Of a DNA stretch of 64,000 bases, positions 17,301-31,580 are shown piece after piece. The DNA comes from Pseudidiomarina sp. CB1 (lineage in GTDB: Bacteria > Pseudomonadota > Gammaproteobacteria > Enterobacterales > Alteromonadaceae). The stretch's first letter is position 1. The number at the start of each line of letters is the position of its first letter. The position numbers and the translations under genes are program-made. The DNA lies in the NCBI RefSeq assembly GCF_024752025.1, contig NZ_JANTPU010000001.1, positions 1,860,001 to 1,924,000 on the forward strand. Reading direction: 5' to 3'. The notes under the pieces are model-generated. The model saw only the letters and a program-made list of their open reading frames with translations, was not told where the DNA came from and did no database searches.

Positions 17301-18737
17301 GTGTCAGCGCCCGCTATCCGACAATTTTCTGCTTCATCTTTTCGCTACCTAGCCTTTATCGCGCTTTGGGTATTGGTCTGGTGGACGGCGACACTAATGG
17401 AATACCAACCTTTTATTAGTCTTTGGTTCCCGCCAGCAGGGCTATCGCTTGCAGCGTTCATCCTAATCGGTACGCGCGCTTTTTTACCGATCCTCATGGC
17501 AGCCTTAATTGTTGGCATGTGGATGTATCTGCAGCTCGGTAGCGCACTACCTTATATGGAACAAGCTTATAACAGTCTGATGTTAGCGCTCGCGCATACT
17601 TTTGCCTACGGCATCGGCGGTTTGTATTTCCGGCAAACCGTTGGTAAATGGGATATTCAGCAACTGCCCCAACGTATCCTCTATTTTCTCGTTGTAACAA
17701 TGCTAACGACGCTCTTAGCAGCTTGGTTTGGAATTGGAGCTTTTCTCTTTATTGATGGCATGGACTGGGTGCAAGCGAGCGACTCTTGGATCAATTGGTG
17801 GGTGGGTGATCTTGCCGGAGCAATCGTTCTAACACCTTTCTTTATTTTAGTTTTAAGCCGACTCTGGGATCACGATATTTCATGGTTACGCCCCACGAAC
17901 CAACGCCGTGCAAGTGATCAACGTAAACGCCCTATGTGGAGCCATAAAATAACCTTGATGCTTATTTTAGTCGGACTCGTTATTGTTGCTGATCATTACT
18001 ACGAGCATCCTGCTATTGCCTACTTCATTTTATTTATTAGCATCCCGCAAATGTGGATTGTGTTTACCGAAAGAATGGAGCAAACCGTATTTTCTCTCGC
18101 TCTTGTAAGTGTTGTTATAGCGCTTTGGTTCGGTTTCTATGGCATTAACGAACATGCGCTCACCTATCAATTTGCGATGTGTGTCGTCGCAGCGAATGCC
18201 TATTTTGGTCTCGCTGTACCGACACTGTTAAATCATAATCGGCGTTTGCATCACCAAACCCAAATTGATGCACTGACACACGTTGCGACGAGGGCGCATT
18301 TTATTGAAATCGCCGAGACCAAACTACAAGGGCAACGCAGTAACGACTTTCCGCTCGCTCTCATTGTGTTTGATCTTGATCAGTTCAAAAACATCAACGA
18401 CACCCACGGTCACTTAATTGGTGATCAAGCGCTTATCATGGCCGCACAAAGTGTACGTACCCATATTCGTAACTGTGATTTGATTGCCCGCTTCGGTGGC
18501 GACGAATTTTTAATTTTGTTACCCGAACAAAACTTAACGCAAGCCACTACAACTGCTGAACGCCTACGTCATTCACTCCCAGCTATCCCAACGCCTAAGG
18601 GGTTAGTACAAATCAAGGCGAGTTTTGGTATCGTTGAGATCCAAGCCCACGAATCCATCAATGAAGCCTTACAACGTGCCGACCAAGCTTTACTCGAAGC
18701 TAAACGCAAAGGTCGCGATCAAGTGGTATCATCTTAA
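17301..18737 (+). CDS. MASE1-GGDEF diguanylate cyclase
   Basis: Inner-membrane cyclic-di-GMP synthase, 478 residues. The N-terminal MASE1-like sensor has about eight hydrophobic helices (12-310), with the family feature SLWFPPAGLSLAAFI near 40. The C-terminal GGDEF domain (about 318-475) has an intact active site, RFGGDEFLILLP, and an intact RxxD inhibitory site (RNCD) five residues before it, so it is probably active and product-inhibited. The start is GTG at 17301. It is divergent from the M1 peptidase and 30 bases upstream of mioC. Confidence 0.9.
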   Translation: MSAPAIRQFSASSFRYLAFIALWVLVWWTATLMEYQPFISLWFPPAGLSLAAFILIGTRAFLPILMAALIVGMWMYLQLGSALPYMEQAYNSLMLALAHTFAYGIGGLYFRQTVGKWDIQQLPQRILYFLVVTMLTTLLAAWFGIGAFLFIDGMDWVQASDSWINWWVGDLAGAIVLTPFFILVLSRLWDHDISWLRPTNQRRASDQRKRPMWSHKITLMLILVGLVIVADHYYEHPAIAYFILFISIPQMWIVFTERMEQTVFSLALVSVVIALWFGFYGINEHALTYQFAMCVVAANAYFGLAVPTLLNHNRRLHHQTQIDALTHVATRAHFIEIAETKLQGQRSNDFPLALIVFDLDQFKNINDTHGHLIGDQALIMAAQSVRTHIRNCDLIARFGGDEFLILLPEQNLTQATTTAERLRHSLPAIPTPKGLVQIKASFGIVEIQAHESINEALQRADQALLEAKRKGRDQVVSS

Positions 18738-18767
18738 GTATCTTTTGTACGTTTTAAGGTTGCCATC

Positions 18768-19223
18768 ATGGCTATTACATCTATTGAAATCCTGGTCGCT
18801 ACCACTTCAGGAAACACAGAATATTTGGCTGATCAACTCGCCGATCAGCTCCAGCAACAGGGCTACACTGCACGTGTTCATTACGAACCCGACTACACTG
18901 ATTTAATCGAAGGGATTACCGATGAAACCTTATGGATCGGCTGCATTGCCAGCCACGGCGCAGGTGACTACGCCGACAGTATGTTGGCATTCGCCGACGA
19001 TCTGCATGCCAAAAAACCCCGTTTAGAACCTCTGCACTACGCAGTTATTGCGGTTGGGGATAGTTGTTACGACACCTATTGTGCTGCCGGTCGTGATTTT
19101 GATGAAAAGCTTGCCAACGCTGGTGCTAAACGATTAATCGAACGCCTCGAAATTGACATGTCTCAAGACGATCCGGAGGAAAAAGCATCAACATGGCTAG
19201 GATCTCTACTCGCGCATTTGTGA
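18768..19223 (+). CDS. mioC: MioC-like flavodoxin
   Basis: Short-chain flavodoxin fold of 151 residues. The FMN phosphate loop is TTSGNTEYLA near residue 12, and further flavin-contact segments are SHGAGDYADSM (about 64-74) and GDSCYDTYCAAG (about 98-109), typical of MioC. MioC has been linked to biotin synthase electron supply in E. coli. Its location directly before oriC, transcribed towards it, is the same as in E. coli and supports the assignment. Confidence 0.85.
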   Translation: MAITSIEILVATTSGNTEYLADQLADQLQQQGYTARVHYEPDYTDLIEGITDETLWIGCIASHGAGDYADSMLAFADDLHAKKPRLEPLHYAVIAVGDSCYDTYCAAGRDFDEKLANAGAKRLIERLEIDMSQDDPEEKASTWLGSLLAHL

Positions 19224-19275
19224 GTAATCACTGTATAAGATCCTCTGAGATCTGTAGATACACACTGTACAAAAC

Positions 19276-19300
19276 TGTTGATAACTATGTCTGTGGATAA
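19276..19300 (+). promoter_or_regulatory. DnaA boxes, mioC-proximal pair
   Basis: TGTTGATAA at 19276-19284 (one mismatch to TGTGNATAA) and TGTGGATAA at 19292-19300 (perfect). The second corresponds in position and orientation to box R4 of E. coli oriC. Confidence 0.85.
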
Positions 19301-19398
19301 CCAAGCAAGTTACGCACAGGTTGATCAGAACAAGGATCATCTATTGATCACAACTTTACGGATCGTTTTGATCCTTAGCTATTAAGGGCTACAGATGC

Positions 19399-19407
19399 TT
19401 ATCCACA
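19399..19407 (-). promoter_or_regulatory. DnaA box, R1-like
   Basis: TTATCCACA on the plus strand, perfect consensus, 24 bases from the first 13-mer. In E. coli the box beside the 13-mers (R1) has the same sequence and orientation relative to gidA/mnmG. Confidence 0.88.
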
Positions 19408-19431
19408 GAATTTCCCGCACTAGTAGTAATA

Positions 19432-19475
19432 GCAATAAAAGATCTAAACAAAAGATCTTAAGTTATTTTTAGATC
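19432..19475 (-). repeat. oriC DNA-unwinding element: three 13-mers
   Basis: On the minus strand: GATCTTTTATTGC (19444-19432), GATCTTTTGTTTA (19457-19445, directly abutting) and GATCTAAAAATAA (19475-19463). The E. coli 13-mer consensus is GATCTNTTNTTTT; the first two follow it well and the third is only AT-rich after GATCT. An A-run at 19488-19495 extends the easily melted region towards mnmG. Confidence 0.82.
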
Positions 19476-19600
19476 TTTAAGACCGCTAAAAAAAATTTCA
19501 GAACGAGCAACTGAACGAAATTTAACCGTTTCGATCCAAGCCAATTCAGGTTAAACTATACGGCTACAATTTTTGCTCGTAAGGCTCTAGGATTACGTTT

Positions 19601-21502
19601 ATGTCGAATACTCCAACTTACCATCAGCATTATGACGTTATTGTCATTGGTGGTGGACATGCTGGTACTGAAGCAGCGCTTGCTGCAGCACGTATGGGCT
19701 GTCAAACGCTATTGTTGACGCATAACATCGAAACCTTAGGTCAAATGTCATGTAATCCAGCCATTGGTGGTATTGGTAAAGGACATTTGGTAAAAGAAAT
19801 AGATGCTTTAGGCGGCGCTATGGCACTAGCAGCTGATCGTGCAGGTATTCAATTTCGTACGCTGAATTCATCCAAAGGCCCAGCAGTTCGTGCTACGCGA
19901 GCACAAGCCGATCGTGTATTGTACAAAGCTGCAATCCGCGAATTACTTGAAAATCAACCGAATCTAAATCTATTTCAGCAAGCTTGTGATGATCTGATCG
20001 TTGAAAACGATCGTGTGGTTGGCGTTGTCACCCAAATGGGTCTGAAATTTAGTGCGAAAACAGTGGTTTTAACGGTTGGCACATTTTTGGGTGGCCAAAT
20101 TCATATTGGTCTAGAAAATTATCAAGGCGGCCGCGCTGGTGATCCTCCAGCAAATGCATTAGCGAAGCGTTTACGTGAGTTACCTTTGCGTGTTGATCGC
20201 TTGAAAACCGGTACACCACCGCGTATTGATGCAAAATCAATTGATTTTTCCGAACTGCAAGAACAACCCGGTGATACACCAACACCGTTGTTCTCGTTTA
20301 TGGGAAAACCCGAAGATCATCCTCAACAAATTAGTTGTTACATCACTCATACCAACGATCGCACTCACGATGTCATTCGTGGTGGTTTAGATCGTTCACC
20401 GATGTATTCAGGCGTTATTGAAGGCGTTGGGCCACGCTATTGTCCATCGATCGAAGACAAAGTAATGCGTTTTGCTGATAAAACCTCGCATCAAATCTTC
20501 GTTGAACCGGAAGGATTAAATACGCATGAAGTTTATCCAAATGGTATTTCAACGAGCTTACCATTTGACGTACAAGTTGAATTGGTGCGTTCCATAAAAG
20601 GTTTTGAAAATGCGCATATTACGCGCCCAGGTTATGCTATTGAATATGATTATTTTGATCCACGTGATCTGCAACAAACCTTAGAAACCAAATACATTCA
20701 TGGTTTGTTCTTTGCCGGCCAAATTAATGGAACGACGGGTTATGAAGAAGCCGGTGCACAAGGTTTAGTAGCTGGTTTAAACGCTGCTCTGCAAGCACAA
20801 GACAAAGAAGGTTGGGCACCACGTCGAGATAATAGTTATATGGGTGTGCTGATCGATGATCTTTCGACGCTAGGTACCAAAGAACCTTATCGCATGTTTA
20901 CCTCTCGGGCGGAGTACCGCTTATTGCTGCGTGAAGATAATGCTGACATGCGCTTAACCGAAAAAGGCCGTGAACTCGGCTTGGTTGATGATGCTCGTTG
21001 GGCGCGCTTTAGCGAAAAAATGGAAGCTATTGCACAAGAACAACAACGCTTACGCAGTACTTGGATCCACAAAGATCACCCAGCGGTTACAGCAGTCAAC
21101 GAATTGGTGAAAACGCCAATCACGAAAGAAGTCAACGGTGAAGATCTGTTACGTCGACCAGAAATTACCTATCAAGCGATGATGGCGATCGATGTGTTAG
21201 GTCCAGGCCTCTCTGATCACGAAGCAGCGGAACAAGTCGAAATTCAAACCAAGTACGCTGGTTATATCGCTCGCCAACAAGACGAGATCGCAAAACAGCA
21301 ACGCCATGAAAATACGCGTTTGCCGATGGGTTTTGATTACGCCAGCATCAAAGGTTTATCGAATGAAGTGATTGCCAAGCTGAATGAGCATCAACCTGAA
21401 ACCGTCGGTAAAGCAGCGCGTATTTCAGGCGTCACTCCGGCGGCTATTTCAATGTTATTAGTTCATTTGAAAAAACAAGGATTGTTGCGCAAAAGCGCCT
21501 AA
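19601..21502 (+). CDS. mnmG: MnmG (GidA), tRNA uridine-34 modification enzyme
   Basis: FAD-binding subunit which, with MnmE, installs the carboxymethylaminomethyl group at U34 of several tRNAs. 633 residues, normal length. Landmarks are the FAD-binding loop [17 protein letters not shown] (about 17-33), [17 protein letters not shown] (about 51-67), [10 protein letters not shown], and [17 protein letters not shown] near 375. It reads away from oriC, as in E. coli, and rsmG follows after two bases. The gene contains 21 GATC sites, roughly one per 90 bases, well above neighbouring genes. Confidence 0.98.
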   Translation: MSNTPTYHQHYDVIVIGGGHAGTEAALAAARMGCQTLLLTHNIETLGQMSCNPAIGGIGKGHLVKEIDALGGAMALAADRAGIQFRTLNSSKGPAVRATRAQADRVLYKAAIRELLENQPNLNLFQQACDDLIVENDRVVGVVTQMGLKFSAKTVVLTVGTFLGGQIHIGLENYQGGRAGDPPANALAKRLRELPLRVDRLKTGTPPRIDAKSIDFSELQEQPGDTPTPLFSFMGKPEDHPQQISCYITHTNDRTHDVIRGGLDRSPMYSGVIEGVGPRYCPSIEDKVMRFADKTSHQIFVEPEGLNTHEVYPNGISTSLPFDVQVELVRSIKGFENAHITRPGYAIEYDYFDPRDLQQTLETKYIHGLFFAGQINGTTGYEEAGAQGLVAGLNAALQAQDKEGWAPRRDNSYMGVLIDDLSTLGTKEPYRMFTSRAEYRLLLREDNADMRLTEKGRELGLVDDARWARFSEKMEAIAQEQQRLRSTWIHKDHPAVTAVNELVKTPITKEVNGEDLLRRPEITYQAMMAIDVLGPGLSDHEAAEQVEIQTKYAGYIARQQDEIAKQQRHENTRLPMGFDYASIKGLSNEVIAKLNEHQPETVGKAARISGVTPAAISMLLVHLKKQGLLRKSA

Positions 21503-21504
21503 CC

Positions 21505-22158
21505 GTGGTTATCGAAACGAGCATGCAGAAAAAATTAGCAGAACTTATTGAGCGTGCAGGGCTCACCATTGCACCCGAGCAGCAACAACAACTCGTGCGT
21601 TTGGTGCAATTGCTGGATAAATGGAATAAAGCATACAACTTGACGTCGGTACGTAATCCACAGCAAATGCTGAGTCGTCACATTGTCGATAGTCTGGTAG
21701 TGTTACCTTATCTTCAAGGTGAACGTTTTATCGACGTTGGCACCGGACCTGGATTACCAGGCTTGCCGCTCGCGATTGCACAACCGGATAAAGAGTTTGT
21801 ATTGCTTGATAGTTTAGGTAAACGCATTCGTTTTATTCGCCAAGTTTGTCACGAACTAGGGCTTAAGAATGTTAAAGCTGTGCAAAGCCGCGTGGAAGAA
21901 TTCGATGACCCAACTAAATTTGATGGAGTCATCAGTAGAGCCTTTGCCTCGCTTAGTGATATGCTGAATTGGTGTCAGCACTTGCCAAAGCCACAAGGTA
22001 AGTTTTACGCTTTAAAAGGCGTCTATCCTGAAGCTGAAATCACTGCATTAGCAACTGATTTTCCAGCCGATAAATTTCAGGTGGACGACGTCATTGCGCT
22101 GCAGGTACCTGAAGTCGATGCAGAGCGTCACTTAGTTATCATCTCAACAAGAGGTTAA
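21505..22158 (+). CDS. rsmG: RsmG, 16S rRNA G527 N7-methyltransferase
   Basis: Class I methyltransferase that methylates G527 of 16S rRNA. The SAM-binding motif is [17 protein letters not shown] (about residues 73-89), and [16 protein letters not shown] near 45 is a family signature. Two starts are possible: GTG at 21505 (217 residues) or ATG at 21523 (211 residues, [10 protein letters not shown]); the latter is closer to the usual length. It follows mnmG directly, as in E. coli and relatives. Confidence 0.95.
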   Translation: MVIETSMQKKLAELIERAGLTIAPEQQQQLVRLVQLLDKWNKAYNLTSVRNPQQMLSRHIVDSLVVLPYLQGERFIDVGTGPGLPGLPLAIAQPDKEFVLLDSLGKRIRFIRQVCHELGLKNVKAVQSRVEEFDDPTKFDGVISRAFASLSDMLNWCQHLPKPQGKFYALKGVYPEAEITALATDFPADKFQVDDVIALQVPEVDAERHLVIISTRG

Positions 22159-22164
22159 ACGCCC

Positions 22165-22962
22165 GTGGGTAGAATCATTGCCATTGCAAATCAGAAAGGC
22201 GGCGTGGGTAAAACCACCACGGCGGTGAATTTGGCGGCATCGATGGCCGCGACACGGCGTAAAGTGTTGTTGATTGATCTCGATCCACAAGGCAATGCCA
22301 CCATGGGTAGTGGTATCGATAAATACGATATCGAAAATACCGCTTACGAATTACTGGTTGATCAAAAGCCTTTTCAAGATGTAGTTGTCACAGAAACGAA
22401 CGGTAAATATCATTTGATTGCTGCCAATGGTGACGTGACCGCAGCTGACGTTAAACTCATGGAAGAATTTGCCCGTGAGCAACGACTGGCCAGTGCACTC
22501 AAACCAGTGAGTGATAACTACGACTTCATTTTTATTGATTGCCCCCCGTCACTAAGCATGTTGACGGTGAACGCCATGGCGGCAGCCGACTCCATTTTAG
22601 TTCCTATGCAGTGCGAATATTACGCACTCGAGGGGTTAACAGCCCTAATGGATACTATCGAGCGTTTAGCTGAAGCGGTAAATCCGCGGCTGCAAATCGA
22701 AGGTATTTTGCGCACCATGTATGATCCGCGTAATCGCTTAGCGAACGATGTTTCAGAACAACTTAAAGCGCATTTTGGCAATAAGGTTTATCGCACGGTG
22801 ATTCCGCGCAACGTGCGTTTGGCTGAAGCGCCAAGTTTTGGTGCTCCAGCTATGTACTACGACAAATCATCTACCGGGGCAAAAGCCTATCTCTCGCTAG
22901 CAGGCGAACTGATTCGCCGCGCAGAACAATTAAAAAAAGCCGAAGCAGCGGCTGAAGCCTGA
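22165..22962 (+). CDS. parA: ParA/Soj chromosome-partition ATPase
   Basis: Deviant-Walker ATPase that positions origin regions with ParB. Residues 9-21 give the P-loop KGGVGKTTTAVNL with the signature lysine. The switch and Walker B regions are LLIDLDPQGNATMG (about 35-48) and FIFIDCPPSLSMLT (about 119-132). 265 residues, the normal chromosomal size without an extra DNA-binding domain. It starts with GTG at 22165, six bases after rsmG, and parB follows after 14 bases. Confidence 0.95.
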   Translation: MGRIIAIANQKGGVGKTTTAVNLAASMAATRRKVLLIDLDPQGNATMGSGIDKYDIENTAYELLVDQKPFQDVVVTETNGKYHLIAANGDVTAADVKLMEEFAREQRLASALKPVSDNYDFIFIDCPPSLSMLTVNAMAAADSILVPMQCEYYALEGLTALMDTIERLAEAVNPRLQIEGILRTMYDPRNRLANDVSEQLKAHFGNKVYRTVIPRNVRLAEAPSFGAPAMYYDKSSTGAKAYLSLAGELIRRAEQLKKAEAAAEA

Positions 22963-22976
22963 GGAAACCACGAGCT

Positions 22977-23882
22977 ATGTCTGCCAAGAAACGAGGACTA
23001 GGACGCGGCTTGGACGCGTTATTAACCACCAGTAAGCATGCTCGTGAGCTCGAACATGAGCAGCCTGAGGGCAATGACGTACAGGATATCAGCAAAGGCG
23101 AACTTCAGAAACTTCCGATTGAGTTTTTGCAGCCAGGTAAATACCAGCCGCGCAAGGATATGTCGCCTGAAGCACTTGAAGACCTTGCCGCTTCAGTTAA
23201 AGCGCAAGGCATCATTCAGCCGATTGTGGTGCGCGAAATTGAGAAAGATAAGTACGAGATTATCGCCGGTGAGCGTCGTTGGCGTGCGGCTCAAATGGCG
23301 CGCTTGAGTGAAGTGCCCTGTTTGGTTAAACACGTACCCGATGAAGCTGCAGTTGCTATTGCGTTGATCGAGAACATTCAACGTGAAGATCTGAACGCAA
23401 TGGAAGAAGCAACTGCCTTGCAACGTCTGTTGGATGAATTTCAACTGACCCATCAAGAGGTTGCTGACGCAGTGGGTAAATCACGCGCAACCGTCACTAA
23501 CTTATTGCGTTTAAACAACTTAGAACACGAAACCAAAACCCTCCTTGAACGTGGTGACATTGAACATGGCCACGCCAAACTACTTCTTGCCCTTCAGGGT
23601 GAACAACAAAGCGAAGTTGCGCGTACTATTGCTGCAAAAGCGATGACTGTGCGTGAGGCAGAAAAGTTGGTGCGACTTACACTGGAACCGAAAAAACCAG
23701 TTGAGCCACAAAAACCAAATGCCGATATTCAGCGCTTGGAACAACGTTTGAGCGATCGCTTAGGTGCTGCAGTTGCGATTAATCATGGCCGCAAAGGCAA
23801 AGGCAAAGTGGTGATAAATTACAGTAGTTTAGATGAGCTTGACGGTATACTCACTCACTTTCAGTTGCCTGATGATGCTTAA
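22977..23882 (+). CDS. parB: ParB/Spo0J centromere-binding CTPase
   Basis: Binds parS and spreads as a CTP-dependent clamp. 301 residues: an N-terminal ParA-contact segment (RGLGRGLDALL), the ParB/Srx CTP-binding domain with IIAGERRWRAAQMA near residue 99, an ENIQREDLNAMEEA box near 125, a helix-turn-helix near 155-175 (QEVADAVGKSRATVTNLLRL), and a C-terminal dimerisation domain. A strong parS candidate is at 5725-5740. The end of the gene adjoins the atp operon promoter. Confidence 0.95.
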   Translation: MSAKKRGLGRGLDALLTTSKHARELEHEQPEGNDVQDISKGELQKLPIEFLQPGKYQPRKDMSPEALEDLAASVKAQGIIQPIVVREIEKDKYEIIAGERRWRAAQMARLSEVPCLVKHVPDEAAVAIALIENIQREDLNAMEEATALQRLLDEFQLTHQEVADAVGKSRATVTNLLRLNNLEHETKTLLERGDIEHGHAKLLLALQGEQQSEVARTIAAKAMTVREAEKLVRLTLEPKKPVEPQKPNADIQRLEQRLSDRLGAAVAINHGRKGKGKVVINYSSLDELDGILTHFQLPDDA

Positions 23883-23897
23883 GCCGTTTGCATTTTG

Positions 23898-23925
23898 TTG
23901 CAATTAGAGCGCAAATCTTTATACT
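23898..23925 (+). promoter_or_regulatory. Sigma-70 promoter of the ATP synthase operon
   Basis: -35 TTGCAA (23898-23903), 16-base spacer, -10 TATACT (23920-23925), 31 bases before the atpI start. Four of six bases match the -35 consensus and five of six the -10. It lies in the only gap between parB and atpI. Confidence 0.65.
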
Positions 23926-23956
23926 ATCGCGGGCTTTTAACTGAGGTTCTGAGCCC

Positions 23957-25217
<1,261 letters not shown>

Positions 25218-25229
25218 TTTTGCTATTAA

Positions 25230-25505
<276 letters not shown>

Positions 25506-25553
25506 GGCTCGATTAACTTTCTCGAACAACTGAACGAATAGGAGGGTGGGTCT

Positions 25554-26024
25554 ATGAGTTTAAATATGACCCTGATCGGTGAATTAATCGCGTTTATCGT
25601 CTTCGTGCTGTTCTGCATGAAGTTTGTTTGGCCACCGCTAAACAATGCGATTGAAGCTCGTCAGAAGAAGATTGCCGATGGCCTAGCAGCTGGTGAAAAA
25701 GCTGAGAAAAGCCTCGAAGAAGCGCAAGCTAAAGTTGCTGACGAACTTAAAGACGCGAAAGCGCAAGCTGCAGAGATTATCGCCCAAGCGAAAAAACGCG
25801 CGGACGAAACAATCGAAGACGGCAAAAAGCGTGGCGAGCAAGAGCGCGAGAAAATCGTTGCTGCGGGCCACTCTGAAGTCGAAGCAGAGCGCAACCGCTT
25901 ACGCGAAGAGCTGCGCAAGCAAGTAGCAGTATTGGCTGTTGCTGGTGCTAGCAAAATCATTGAGCGTGAAATTGATAAAGACGCTCACAGTGACATCGTT
26001 GAAAAACTGGTCGCTGAACTCTAA
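25554..26024 (+). CDS. atpF: ATP synthase subunit b
   Basis: Peripheral stalk subunit. 156 residues: one N-terminal membrane helix (about 6-25), then a long charged helix rich in Ala, Lys and Glu (30-150) that dimerises as a coiled coil and contacts delta. The start [14 protein letters not shown] fits the family and has a GGAGGG ribosome site. Order and spacing in the atp operon are standard. Confidence 0.96.
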   Translation: MSLNMTLIGELIAFIVFVLFCMKFVWPPLNNAIEARQKKIADGLAAGEKAEKSLEEAQAKVADELKDAKAQAAEIIAQAKKRADETIEDGKKRGEQEREKIVAAGHSEVEAERNRLREELRKQVAVLAVAGASKIIEREIDKDAHSDIVEKLVAEL

Positions 26025-26042
26025 CCAAAGGGGTTTGTGCAA

Positions 26043-26576
26043 ATGTCAGAATTGACTACGGTTGCTCGCCCCTATGCAAAAGCAGCTTTTGATTTTGCAC
26101 TAGAGCACGGCGCAATCGAAAAATGGCATGAAATGATTACCTTTGCCGCCGCTGTTGCGAGCGATGAAGGCATGGCCACTTTTTTGAGTAGTGCCGAAAC
26201 GCTAGAGAAAAAGGTAGAGGTTTTCGTTAACGTCTGCGGCGAACAACTGGATGAGAAAGGCCAAAACTTCGTACGTTTGATGGCGGAGAATAACCGTTTG
26301 AAAGCCTTACCTGCTGTCGAGAAGCTTTACAGCGAACTGCGCTCAGAACACGAGCAAGAAGTCACTGTAGAAGTGACCTCTGCGGTCAAATTGACCAAGA
26401 AGCAGCAGGACAATCTAGCACAGACGTTAGAAAAACGTTTTTCACGCAAAGTTAAGCTGAATTGCAGTGTCGATGCAGCGATTGTCAGTGGCTTATACAT
26501 TAAAGCTGGTGACACCGTGATTGACGGTACGGTGCGCGGTAAGCTCGATCGGCTTGCCCATGCACTGCAATCCTAA
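26043..26576 (+). CDS. atpH: ATP synthase subunit delta
   Basis: Links the peripheral stalk to the top of F1. 177 residues from ATG 26043, which gives the family start [20 protein letters not shown]; the ribosome site AAGGGG lies about 9 bases upstream. An upstream in-frame GTG at 26037 is not needed. The C-terminal domain with [22 protein letters not shown] is typical. Confidence 0.96.
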   Translation: MSELTTVARPYAKAAFDFALEHGAIEKWHEMITFAAAVASDEGMATFLSSAETLEKKVEVFVNVCGEQLDEKGQNFVRLMAENNRLKALPAVEKLYSELRSEHEQEVTVEVTSAVKLTKKQQDNLAQTLEKRFSRKVKLNCSVDAAIVSGLYIKAGDTVIDGTVRGKLDRLAHALQS

Positions 26577-26590
26577 TTGGGGACTTGAGC

Positions 26591-28132
<1,542 letters not shown>

Positions 28133-28187
28133 TGAGCAGTGGCCACCTAAGCGTGGCCACACGTCGTTGAGTTAACAGGAGATTATC

Positions 28188-29060
28188 ATGGCCGGCGGTA
28201 AAGAGATAAAAACCAAGATCGGGAGTATTAACAATACTCAGAAGATCACCAGCGCAATGGAAATGGTTGCTGCGTCGAAAATGAAAAAGGCGCAGGAACG
28301 GATGGCTTCTAGCCGCCCGTATGCCGACAGCATTCGCAAGGTGATCGGCCATGTTGCCCACGCTAACTTGGAATACAAGCATCCGTTCTTAGAAGAACGT
28401 GAAGTGAAACGAGTTGGCTATATCGTCATTTCAACGGACCGTGGTCTGTGTGGCGGCTTAAACACCAATGAATTTAAAGCGGTGGTTAAGCATGCTAAAG
28501 AACAACAAGACCAAGGTATTGAAGTTGATTTTGCGGCGATTGGCAGCAAGGCAACGGGTTTCTTTAAACGCTTTGGAGGCCGTTTACTAGCGCAAACATC
28601 AGGTCTTGGCGATAAGCCAAGCGTGAATGATGTGCTCGGCACCGTACAAGTTATGTTGGATGCTTTCGATAAAGGCAGCATCGATCGTCTTTACGTGGTG
28701 TACAACAAGTTTGTGAACACCATGAAGCAGGACCCAACGATAGCGCAGTTGCTACCGTTGCCGAAAGCTGAAGGCGAAGAACGTGATCGCGTGCAAGCAG
28801 GTAGCTGGGATTACCTGTACGAGCCAGCACCAGAGTCTATCTTGGATACCTTGATTCGTCGTTTCGTCGAATCAACCGTGTACCAAGGTGTGGTGGACAA
28901 CATCGCTAGTGAACAGGCAGCGCGGATGGTGGCTATGAAAGCCGCTACCGACAACGCCGAAGACCTCATCGATCAGTTGCAGCTCGTGTACAACAAGGCA
29001 CGTCAGGCAGCTATCACGCAGGAAATTTCGGAAATTGTATCGGGCGCCGAAGCGGTTTAA
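28188..29060 (+). CDS. atpG: ATP synthase subunit gamma
   Basis: Central rotor shaft. 290 residues: N-terminal helix with [20 protein letters not shown] (about 10-29), the [13 protein letters not shown] motif near 82-94, and the C-terminal helix [18 protein letters not shown]. Strong AGGAG ribosome site before the ATG. Standard position between atpA and atpD. Confidence 0.98.
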   Translation: MAGGKEIKTKIGSINNTQKITSAMEMVAASKMKKAQERMASSRPYADSIRKVIGHVAHANLEYKHPFLEEREVKRVGYIVISTDRGLCGGLNTNEFKAVVKHAKEQQDQGIEVDFAAIGSKATGFFKRFGGRLLAQTSGLGDKPSVNDVLGTVQVMLDAFDKGSIDRLYVVYNKFVNTMKQDPTIAQLLPLPKAEGEERDRVQAGSWDYLYEPAPESILDTLIRRFVESTVYQGVVDNIASEQAARMVAMKAATDNAEDLIDQLQLVYNKARQAAITQEISEIVSGAEAV

Positions 29061-30485
<1,425 letters not shown>

Positions 30486-30501
30486 GAACCGGGAGGTTTA
30501 A

Positions 30502-30918
30502 ATGGCAGCAAAAACTGTACACCTTGACGTGGTCAGCGCCGAAGACAGTTTGTTTACTGGCGCCGTTGAGACCGTGCAAGTGACCGGTAGCGAAGGTGAA
30601 TTGGGTATTTACCCTGGTCACGCGCCTTTAATTACCAAAATCAAGCCAGGTATGGTGCGAGTGGTAAAAGAAGGCGGTGAAGAAGAAATCATCTACGTTG
30701 CTGGTGGTGTGCTGGAAGTGCAGCCACACAACGTCACGGTTTTGGCTGATACAGCCGTTCGCGGTGAAGAGCTTGACGAACAACAAGCACTTGATGCGAA
30801 GAAACGTGCTGAAGAAGCAATCGCAGATTCAAGTTCTGATCTTAGCTACGCAGAAGCGGCGGCAGAACTGTCTCGGGCGTTGGCACAATTGCAGATTATT
30901 CGCAAAATCCGCAAATAA
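30502..30918 (+). CDS. atpC: ATP synthase subunit epsilon
   Basis: Rotor subunit that also inhibits ATP hydrolysis. 138 residues: an N-terminal beta sandwich with [17 protein letters not shown] (about 29-45) and a C-terminal two-helix part (about 90-138) rich in Ala, Glu and Arg. It ends the operon and is followed after about 20 bases by a strong terminator. Confidence 0.97.
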   Translation: MAAKTVHLDVVSAEDSLFTGAVETVQVTGSEGELGIYPGHAPLITKIKPGMVRVVKEGGEEEIIYVAGGVLEVQPHNVTVLADTAVRGEELDEQQALDAKKRAEEAIADSSSDLSYAEAAAELSRALAQLQIIRKIRK

Positions 30919-30940
30919 TCTGGTCCAGCCTAATAGAAGC

Positions 30941-30968
30941 AAAAGCCCAGCCTCGAGCTGGGCTTTTT
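30941..30968 (+). terminator. Rho-independent terminator of the atp operon
   Basis: Stem AAAAGCCCAG (30941-30950), 7-base loop, stem CTGGGCTTTT (30958-30967) running into a T-tract. It ends the eight-subunit operon before the orphan lipoprotein gene. Confidence 0.92.
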
Positions 30969-31037
30969 GTTTTTGTTAGTTTATATTTAAGTCGCAATTA
31001 AGTTAATAACTAATAATAAAATAGAGTAGGGAAACAA

Positions 31038-31580
31038 ATGAAAGAATTAAAAATATTGCTTGTTGTGGTTTTAGTTGGTGTGCTTTCGGGGTGTGCAATT
31101 CCGGTTGATCGGTACCATGCGTCGGCAGATAACCAAAATATAATTAAAGCTCAGGATAGAAAATTCAAAGTTGCTGATTTTACGGCTACGACGACCGATT
31201 ACAAGGTGATGTGTCGTTTGGCAAATAATGTGGAACTAAGCGATGGCCTATCGTTTCAAGAGTATATTGAACAAGCCTTAATCGAAGAGTTGAAAATGGC
31301 AAGTGCATACTCTGAGAAAGAGGGGGTTTTAATTAAAGGCCATCTAAACGATACGGATGTGAGCTCTGGAATGACTGATGCGCACTGGACATTGGATTTA
31401 ACAGTTTCAAATGCACAGGGAGAGAGCTTTCAGGTTAAGCATAAGCGAGAGTTTGACGCTAGTTTTGTCGGCGGTATAGCTTGCGGTTCGGACATGCCTA
31501 AAGCCTTTGCTCCGACTGTTAAAGAGCTTATCTACAAAATCTTTAACCATCCTCAATTCGATGAATTATTCCTGAAGTAG
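31038..31580 (+). CDS. Orphan lipoprotein of unknown function
   Basis: I do not recognise the family. 180 residues with a lipoprotein signal: MKELKILLVVVLVGVLSGC, lipobox LSGC with Cys19. The mature part is mixed alpha/beta; the pattern MCRLANNVELSDGLSFQEYIEQAL then a C-terminal HPQFDELF suggests a small secreted domain. It sits alone between the atp terminator and glmU, with a GGGAAAC ribosome site and an AT-rich upstream region, so it may be a later insertion between two core operons. Confidence 0.7.
   Translation: MKELKILLVVVLVGVLSGCAIPVDRYHASADNQNIIKAQDRKFKVADFTATTTDYKVMCRLANNVELSDGLSFQEYIEQALIEELKMASAYSEKEGVLIKGHLNDTDVSSGMTDAHWTLDLTVSNAQGESFQVKHKREFDASFVGGIACGSDMPKAFAPTVKELIYKIFNHPQFDELFLK

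Larger units (their letters stand above)
19232..19500. other. oriC: Chromosomal replication origin (oriC)
   Basis: The non-coding gap between mioC and mnmG has the E. coli arrangement. Read from the mnmG side: an AT-rich unwinding region with three GATCT-starting 13-mers, then a perfect DnaA box TGTGGATAA (minus strand of 19399-19407), then further boxes towards mioC. These are TTACGCACA at 19310-19318 (one mismatch), TGTGGATAA at 19292-19300 (perfect) and TGTTGATAA at 19276-19284 (one mismatch). Eleven GATC sites lie between 19239 and 19536. dnaA itself is not in the window, as is usual in gammaproteobacteria with a mioC/mnmG-linked origin. Confidence 0.92.
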
